Part shown: piece after piece, positions 32,425 through 37,276 of the stretch
Layout: each line of letters begins with the position of its first letter
Numbering within the stretch: position 1 is the stretch's first letter
NCBI GenBank assembly: GCA_027328425.1
Contig: DAHVUT010000001.1
Location: 1-37,276, forward strand
Source of the DNA: Microcaldota archaeon
Lineage (GTDB): Archaea; Micrarchaeota; Micrarchaeia; Micrarchaeales; CABMGC01
DNA: 37,276 nt
Direction of reading: 5' to 3'
Translations under genes and position numbers: made by a program
The notes under the pieces: model-generated
Databases searched by the model: none
Told to the model about the DNA's origin: nothing
The model's input: the letters and a program-made list of their open reading frames with translations, nothing else

Positions 32425-34016
32425 GCGCGCTATCATACCTTAGGGATCCGAGATTTGCGGTGCTGGTGGCCCTGCTTGTGGTGCTCATCTCTCTCGTCTA
32501 TCTGAATCATGGCCTGAACCTGGGCATAGAGTTCGTTGGCGGATCGCAAATACCGGTGCAGCTTGAGACTGCTGTGAATCCGGCGACGATGAACAACGTG
32601 ACTGCAATACTGCAGGAGCGCCTGACCACCTTCGGGCTCAAGGAGGTCACCGTGGAGGGGATAGGCGATTCTGAGGTTTATGTGACTATACCCAATGCGA
32701 CCAACTCGGAAGTGCAGCGTATGATAGATGTCATAGAGAGCCAAGGCGTCTTCCAGGGAATAGTCGGCGGCAGGGAAGCTATAAACGGGAGCGACATACT
32801 CTCGGGCAGCGTGGGCGCGGCGCAGCCCACGCTGTCCAGCAACGTATCCTGGGCCGTTAGCTTCTACATAACGGCCCCGGCCGCCAGCAAGTTCGCCAAG
32901 GTGGTGTTCGGTCAGGCCAACAAGCCATTGTACATGTTCTTGGACAGGCCTACCAGTTCGGCAGTGCTTATAAATTCGTCAATGGTGTCGAGTGCCGCAA
33001 CCCAGGCCGGCATAAACCAGACGACGGCGCTGCAGGACATGCGCCAGGCCATGTCGTTCGGCAACAGGACGATAGCGATAGAGATGTTTGACCCGAGCCT
33101 TAGCAATGCGGCCGCAGCGCTCGCCTTCTTTGCGTCGAACAACGCGCTCTACAGGAAGGTGGTGCTTGCAGACAACACGCCGGCGAGCCTGGCTGCGAAC
33201 CTCACGGCCTTGAACTATACGCTCGACTACGTCTCGGTCCGCAACATGACGCCCTCGTTCTCCAGCGCCACCACGCAGGCGGGCACGGAGAGCATGGTGA
33301 GCTCCTGGCCCGCGGTGGGCCTGCTGTCGTCGCCGATACTCAACCCAGGCATAACCAACGGCACTGTGGAGCAGAGCTACCAGATAAGCGGATTCGCTCC
33401 GTCCACGCTCCCGCCGCAGGCGCAGCTCGCGTACGCGACCAACCAGTCCACGCTCATAACGAGCATATTGAAGGGGGGCGCGCTGCCTGTGCACGTCATA
33501 GTCGGCACGCCCACTAACATACCAGCCACGCTGGGCGCGAACTCGGAGTTCATAAGCATAGCGGCCATAGTGGCGGCCGTGATAGCAGTCTCCGCCTATA
33601 TAGCATTCAGGTACAGGAAGCTGTTCCTCGTTGTGCCTATACTCTTCACGACGATGGCGGAGCTCTTCATAATACTGTCCATAATAGGCCTCATAGGCAC
33701 CATAGACCTCTCCGCAGTGGCCGGCATGATAGCGGTAGTGGGCACGGGCGTGGACGCGCAGATAATAATAACGGACGAGGTGCTCTCCGGAGCCAGCGAG
33801 CACACGATAAAGCAGAAATTAGGCAACGCTTTCTTCATAGTCTGGGCGGATGCAGGCCTGCTCATAGTGGCGATGCTGCCGCTCCTCTTCTCCACTACGC
33901 TCATAACTATGATAGGCTTCGCTGAGTCCACTGTGCTCGGCGTGCTCTTCGGCGCGCTGATAACCAGGCCTGCCTACGGCTACATAATATCAAGGCACTA
34001 CCTTTCGCCGAAGTGA
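32421..34016 (+). CDS. secD: Protein-export membrane protein SecD
   Basis: A protein of 531 residues. One N-terminal helix is followed by LNLGIEFVGGSQIPV, then two external P1-like regions (about 40-370) and five C-terminal helices. These include VVGTGVDAQIIITDEVL, the conserved proton-path motif. It is coupled to secF. The external domain is richer in Ser/Thr/Asn than in most archaea, in line with other exported parts in this window. Confidence 0.94.
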   Translation: MSALSYLRDPRFAVLVALLVVLISLVYLNHGLNLGIEFVGGSQIPVQLETAVNPATMNNVTAILQERLTTFGLKEVTVEGIGDSEVYVTIPNATNSEVQRMIDVIESQGVFQGIVGGREAINGSDILSGSVGAAQPTLSSNVSWAVSFYITAPAASKFAKVVFGQANKPLYMFLDRPTSSAVLINSSMVSSAATQAGINQTTALQDMRQAMSFGNRTIAIEMFDPSLSNAAAALAFFASNNALYRKVVLADNTPASLAANLTALNYTLDYVSVRNMTPSFSSATTQAGTESMVSSWPAVGLLSSPILNPGITNGTVEQSYQISGFAPSTLPPQAQLAYATNQSTLITSILKGGALPVHVIVGTPTNIPATLGANSEFISIAAIVAAVIAVSAYIAFRYRKLFLVVPILFTTMAELFIILSIIGLIGTIDLSAVAGMIAVVGTGVDAQIIITDEVLSGASEHTIKQKLGNAFFIVWADAGLLIVAMLPLLFSTTLITMIGFAESTVLGVLFGALITRPAYGYIISRHYLSPK

Positions 34017-34020
34017 GTGC

Positions 34021-34692
34021 ATGAAGCACTGCCCTATATGCGACAGGACAAGCGACAGGTTTGCGTTTTTCGGCGAGATATGCGAAGTGTGCGCCGGCAA
34101 GAAGCTCGCGGAGAAACTGCCCAATGAAGTCAGGGTGCCGCTCTGCAGAGACTGCGGCAGGATACGCGTAGCAGGTGTCTTCGTAGAGCCGGGCAAGGCG
34201 AGCATGCAGCGGCTGCTCTCCGGGTCGATGAGGCGGTACAGGGTTAAGCTCCTTGACGCCGACAGGGAAGCGGCGCGCGTTAGCGTCACTGAGGAGGGCA
34301 CAGGGCAAGCAATCGAGCACGAGGTCAAGCTGCTCTTCGAGCGCACGCTCTGCGACGATGACAGCAGGAAAAGGGCTGGCTACTATGAGGCCGTCGTGCA
34401 GTTCAGGGGTGACGGGAGCAAGGTGGAAAGGGCCGCGGCCGCGCTGCAGAGATACGTGGAGCGCAACGGCGGCTTCGTGACCAAGACAGAGCAGAAGCAG
34501 CACGGCGTGGATGTGTACGTTAGCTACAAGAGGATAGTGCGTGCGTTCCTGGAGGCAAGACACATCAAATCCGAATCCTCGTTCAAGCTGCAGGGGGAGA
34601 AAGGGGGCAGGAGGCTGTACAGGAACACGTATTTCGTAACCCTAGGGTACACGCCGAGGCGCCCCGGGGCGCAGGGTCCGGAGCCGTCATAA
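34021..34692 (+). CDS. NMD3-family 60S/50S export or ribosome maturation factor (short archaeal form)
   Basis: A protein of 223 residues. The N-terminal zinc region has CPIC (4-7), CEVC (21-24) and CRDCG (42-46). The NMD3 core includes TLCDDDSRKRAGYYEAVVQF and a final RLYRNTYFVTLGY strand set. Eukaryotic NMD3 is an adaptor of large ribosomal subunit export. Archaeal forms keep the ribosome-binding part and probably act in subunit maturation. This copy is short and ends without a long C-terminal extension. It follows secD by four bases, so it is in the secFD transcription unit. Confidence 0.88.
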   Translation: MKHCPICDRTSDRFAFFGEICEVCAGKKLAEKLPNEVRVPLCRDCGRIRVAGVFVEPGKASMQRLLSGSMRRYRVKLLDADREAARVSVTEEGTGQAIEHEVKLLFERTLCDDDSRKRAGYYEAVVQFRGDGSKVERAAAALQRYVERNGGFVTKTEQKQHGVDVYVSYKRIVRAFLEARHIKSESSFKLQGEKGGRRLYRNTYFVTLGYTPRRPGAQGPEPS

Positions 34693-34718
34693 GCACTGAC
34701 GCAAGGCTCGCATTGCGC

Positions 34719-34730
34719 AATATTTAATAA
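34719..34730 (+). promoter_or_regulatory. TATA box of the Hint-domain surface protein gene
   Basis: AATATTTAATAA lies about 48 bases before the ATG at 34772. GGGAGG at 34750-34755 lies 16 bases before the start, slightly far for a ribosome site. Confidence 0.45.
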
Positions 34731-34771
34731 TGTGCATTGCAAGATACAAGGGAGGCAGGGCGTGGCTTTCA

Positions 34772-37276
34772 ATGGCTAATAGGGGCCGGAATAATAGGGC
34801 TGGGCGCACCAGGGCCAAGAAGGCGCAGTCCGCGGTGGAGTACCTTGTCACGTACAGTTGGGCGATACTGATAGTCGCCATAGTGGTGGCAATCCTATAC
34901 CTCTTCGTATCCGCACCCCAGAGGATAGTGCCCTCGTCGTGCGTCTTCAGCATAGGCGCTTACTGCAACCAGCTTGTGTTCGGTTCTAATTCAGTCACAT
35001 CGAGCGTGGCCATGTTCCTGACAAATAGGGAAAGCTATCCCATAGCTTATCCGAGCCTCGTGCTCAACTACAGCGGCCTGGCGCCAATAACGGGCACGTG
35101 CAAGCCCAATCTCGTCCTCCAGGGCGGTGCAATAATATGCAACGTCACCATTTCGCAGCAGGCGATAGCGCTTGGCGCGCTCGTTTCGGGCAAGCTGTTC
35201 CTGACCGCAACACCGTGCCCCAGCGCCAACCTGCTTTCGTGTCAGGGTGCTGCTTCGCAGACATACGTAGGCTCGTTCAACACGCATATTTCTCCGCTGC
35301 TTACCTCAACCCCTACCACTGTGACGCTCGGCGTGGCCAATTCTACGCAGGCAGGTGACGGTGCCATGGACATGCTTACCGCCACAGTGAAGATGCAGGG
35401 CACGCCACTGGCCGGAGCAACAGTCAACTTCACGATGAACAACAGCATAGCCACGCTCTCTCCTGCCATAACGACCACAGACAGCGCTGGAGTTGCTACA
35501 TCCTACATTTCAAGCACCGGCACAGGCAACGTGCTGGTGACCGCCGCATTCGCCGGCGAGACGGCCAACGTGCCTGTGGCGTTCGTAACGCCAGCCGCCA
35601 CCACTGTGGGCCTGGGGTCCAGCGTATCCGGCCAGATGTGCACCAGCGGCAACCCCAACCAGGTGGTCGTCACCATAGCCGGAGTGAATTATGCTTGCTC
35701 CCAGCTACCTGTAACGCTGAACTGGCAGCCGGGCTCGCAGCACAGCTACTGCTTCACCAGCCCCATAATCAACTCGAGCAACGGCTACGTGCGCTACGTG
35801 TTCAGCTCTGTTTCGGGCTGCGGCGCTACGGGCACGCAGTGCGGTACCTTCACTGCAGGCTCGTCAGGTTCCAGCTGCCCCATCATTGGAAACTATATAG
35901 TGCAGTACTACCTGAATGATTACGCCAGCCCCAGCACGGGCGGCAGCGCAAGCCCGGCCACAGGCTTCTACAACGCAGGCTCGGCGCTCACGCTGAACGC
36001 AGTGGCCAACACCAACTACTTATTCTCGCAATGGCAGGGCACAGGTTCAGGCAGCTACACAGGCACCAGCGGCACGCAAGGCATAACGCTCAACAATCCT
36101 GTGACTGAGGAGGCGCTCTTCTCCGGCCAGGTGTCTTCCTCCTCCACCACTACCTACATCTCCTCGTCATCCTCCACCACCACCATCATCATGCTCCCTC
36201 CCACCCTCGTCTCTTCCACCTCCGTCACCTCCTTGTCCTCCACCACCACCATCATCACGCTCCCTCCCACCCTCGTCTCTTCCACCTCCGTCACCTCCTT
36301 GTCCTCCACCACCACCATCATCACGCTCCCTCCCACCCTCGTCTCTTCCACCTCCGTCACCTCCTTGTCCTCCACCACAACAATAACGCCCGCTGCCGGC
36401 CAATGTGCTTCTGCTGCAGTCTGTGGTTTCAGCACCACGTGCTCAGCTGGCATATGCGGGACTGTAGCCGTGAGCCACTTCGATGAGGTAAATGGCGTGT
36501 GCGCGCTGAGCGGCGGGCCTTACTCGGTCTACAACTGCCAAGTTTCAACAACTACGATTACGCCTTCCGCCGGCCAATGTGCTTCTGCTGCAGTCTGTGG
36601 TTTCAGCACCACGTGTTCGGCTGGCGTATGTGGGGGCGCAGCCGTGAGCCACTTCGATGAGGTAAATGGCCAGTGTGTGGTGAGCGGCGGGCCTTACGCG
36701 GTCTACAACTGTCAAGTATCATCTTCAACAACTACAATTACGCCTTCTGCTGGCCAGTGTGCATCGAGCGCAGTTTGTGGCTATAGCACCACGTGCTCGG
36801 CTGGCGTATGTGGGGGCGCAGCCGTGAGCCACTTCGATGTGGTAAATGGTCAGTGTGTGGTGAGCGGCGGGCCTTACGCGGTCTACAACTGTCAGGTTTC
36901 TACCACCACTTACCAATCTACCACCACCTACCGGTCCACCACAACCTACCGGTCCTCCACCACCACTTACCAATCCACCACAACCTACCAATCTACCACC
37001 ACTTACCAATCTACCACAACCTACCAGTCCTCCACCACCACCTACCGGTCTTCCACCACTATCACTTCATCCAGCAGCTTCGGCTCCGCTACTGCAGTGC
37101 TCATGGCGAGCGGCGCCTATGAGCCCATATCCTCCATCGTGCCCGGCGACATAGTGATGTCGTACGACACGCAGACCGGCGCATTCGTGCCGAACATAGT
37201 GGCAAAGGTGCTAACGTACAACGTCAGCAAGGAATACATAATAAACGGCGTCATTGTTACCGACGCCAACGAGTAC
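34772..37276 (+). CDS. Large surface protein: pilin-type signal, Ig-like, InlB-like, Cys-rich repeats and Hint domain (partial)
   Basis: At least 835 residues, open to the window end. Residues 1-48 carry a class III (pilin-type) signal: a basic head, KKAQSAVEYL, and a hydrophobic helix that PibD-like peptidases would cut before Gln19 or nearby. Next come an Ig-like module (about 180-273; LAGATVNFTM and DSAGVATSYIS) and an InlB B-repeat-like module (about 373-451; YNAGSALTLNAVANT). A Thr/Ser/Pro repeat (about 467-532), three six-Cys modules (about 543-709) and a TTTYQS linker (to about 763) follow. From Ser769, FGSATAVLMASGAYEPI and IVPGDIVMSYDTQTG match the start of a Hint fold, with Ser at the nucleophile position. 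It is probably a pilus-like or adhesin structure with autoprocessing; its function is unknown. Confidence 0.85.
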   Translation, partial: MANRGRNNRAGRTRAKKAQSAVEYLVTYSWAILIVAIVVAILYLFVSAPQRIVPSSCVFSIGAYCNQLVFGSNSVTSSVAMFLTNRESYPIAYPSLVLNYSGLAPITGTCKPNLVLQGGAIICNVTISQQAIALGALVSGKLFLTATPCPSANLLSCQGAASQTYVGSFNTHISPLLTSTPTTVTLGVANSTQAGDGAMDMLTATVKMQGTPLAGATVNFTMNNSIATLSPAITTTDSAGVATSYISSTGTGNVLVTAAFAGETANVPVAFVTPAATTVGLGSSVSGQMCTSGNPNQVVVTIAGVNYACSQLPVTLNWQPGSQHSYCFTSPIINSSNGYVRYVFSSVSGCGATGTQCGTFTAGSSGSSCPIIGNYIVQYYLNDYASPSTGGSASPATGFYNAGSALTLNAVANTNYLFSQWQGTGSGSYTGTSGTQGITLNNPVTEEALFSGQVSSSSTTTYISSSSSTTTIIMLPPTLVSSTSVTSLSSTTTIITLPPTLVSSTSVTSLSSTTTIITLPPTLVSSTSVTSLSSTTTITPAAGQCASAAVCGFSTTCSAGICGTVAVSHFDEVNGVCALSGGPYSVYNCQVSTTTITPSAGQCASAAVCGFSTTCSAGVCGGAAVSHFDEVNGQCVVSGGPYAVYNCQVSSSTTTITPSAGQCASSAVCGYSTTCSAGVCGGAAVSHFDVVNGQCVVSGGPYAVYNCQVSTTTYQSTTTYRSTTTYRSSTTTYQSTTTYQSTTTYQSTTTYQSSTTTYRSSTTITSSSSFGSATAVLMASGAYEPISSIVPGDIVMSYDTQTGAFVPNIVAKVLTYNVSKEYIINGVIVTDANEY
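36170..36367 (+). repeat. Three 66-base tandem repeats (22-codon Thr/Ser/Pro units)
   Basis: Copies begin at 36170, 36236 and 36302, and a short fourth remnant begins at 36368. Copies 2 and 3 are identical; copy 1 differs by one base (ATG for ACG). Each encodes a unit containing TTTII, LPPTLVSS and TSVTSL. The length is a multiple of three, so copy number can change without shifting the frame. It works as a mucin-like stalk segment. Confidence 0.95.
36398..36900 (+). repeat. Three six-cysteine modules (58-60 codons each)
   Basis: Units beginning at GQC are spaced 174 and 180 bases apart (Cys codons near 36404, 36578 and 36758). Each holds the pattern QC-x5-C-x5-C-x3-C...C...NCQV, with phrases AGQCAS, STTCSAG, CGG and GGPYAVYNC. 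The DNA is more than 85 percent alike by eye, which indicates recent duplication. Six Cys per unit suggests three disulfides. Confidence 0.9.
36901..37060 (+). repeat. TTTYQS/TTTYRS low-complexity linker
   Basis: About eight 18-21 base units encode STTTYQ or STTTYR variants, directly before the Hint domain. CAA/CAG and CGG alternate within otherwise similar units. This is a flexible, probably O-glycosylated linker. Confidence 0.9.

Noticed and set aside
32979-33803. Leftward 274-codon frame rich in Arg/Tyr/His
   Set aside because: Antisense to secD, with no recognisable domain.
36170-36367. Possible CRISPR array
   Set aside because: The units are contiguous without spacers, are multiples of three and continue an open reading frame.
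36154-36453. Leftward frames with VEDKEVTEVEE-type repeats
   Set aside because: These are reverse readings of the 66-base Thr/Ser repeats inside the surface protein gene. Open frames arise from the repeat composition.

Overview
The window reads as a gene-dense archaeal chromosome segment, most likely from a small-genome DPANN archaeon of the Micrarchaeota type. This lineage call is inference. The archaeal assignment rests on eL40, Sec61-beta, SecF/SecD, NMD3, Alba, an archaeal-type LeuRS, a UbiA lipid prenyltransferase, TATA boxes about 25-30 bases before start codons, and GGTGA-type ribosome binding sites. The coding style is strongly biased to ATA (Ile) and AGG (Arg). Genes overlap by a few bases, and a large share encode Ser/Thr/Asn-rich exported proteins with one C-terminal anchor or a pilin-like N terminus, which is typical of DPANN genomes.

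Layout. Bases 1-685 hold the 5' part of a TnpB gene of lower GC, cut by the window edge. A membrane protein with a PLD-like domain follows (801-1823). A leftward translation operon runs from leuS through a small unknown gene, rpl40e and a small winged-helix gene to another unknown gene (5987 to 1846). Rightward from 6115 lies a PadR regulator, ABC ATPase, ABC-2 permease and exported protein operon; a 13-base inverted repeat sits between its TATA box and start. Next come a six-helix membrane protein, Sec61-beta, and a leftward AbrB-domain/LMW-phosphatase pair. Then argS is followed at once by tRNA-Arg(CCU), a DsbA-like protein without CXXC, a stand-alone COG2433 RNase H-like domain, Alba, endonuclease III, a secreted Lon-like (S16) protease and a HIT protein.

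From 19.6 to 27.5 kb are an archaeal lipid prenyltransferase, an agmatinase, an exported protein, and a probable surface-glycan cluster: GT-C glycosyltransferase, NodU-type carbamoyltransferase, radical SAM enzyme and GT2 glycosyltransferase. Then come a membrane protein, a YchF-like GTPase, an APC transporter, tRNA-Leu(CAG), a small membrane protein, secF-secD and NMD3.

The window ends inside a large surface protein (34772 to beyond 37276). It has a pilin-type signal, an Ig-like domain, an InlB-type repeat, three 66-base Thr/Ser repeats, three six-Cys modules, a TTTYQS linker and the beginning of a Hint (hedgehog/intein) fold. This is the best candidate for something new.

How the parts fit: Sec61-beta and SecDF export the many surface proteins. 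The secreted protease, the DsbA-like protein and the glycan cluster could mature or decorate them, and UbiA makes the archaeal lipid. These functional links are inferred from co-location and are not shown by the sequence.
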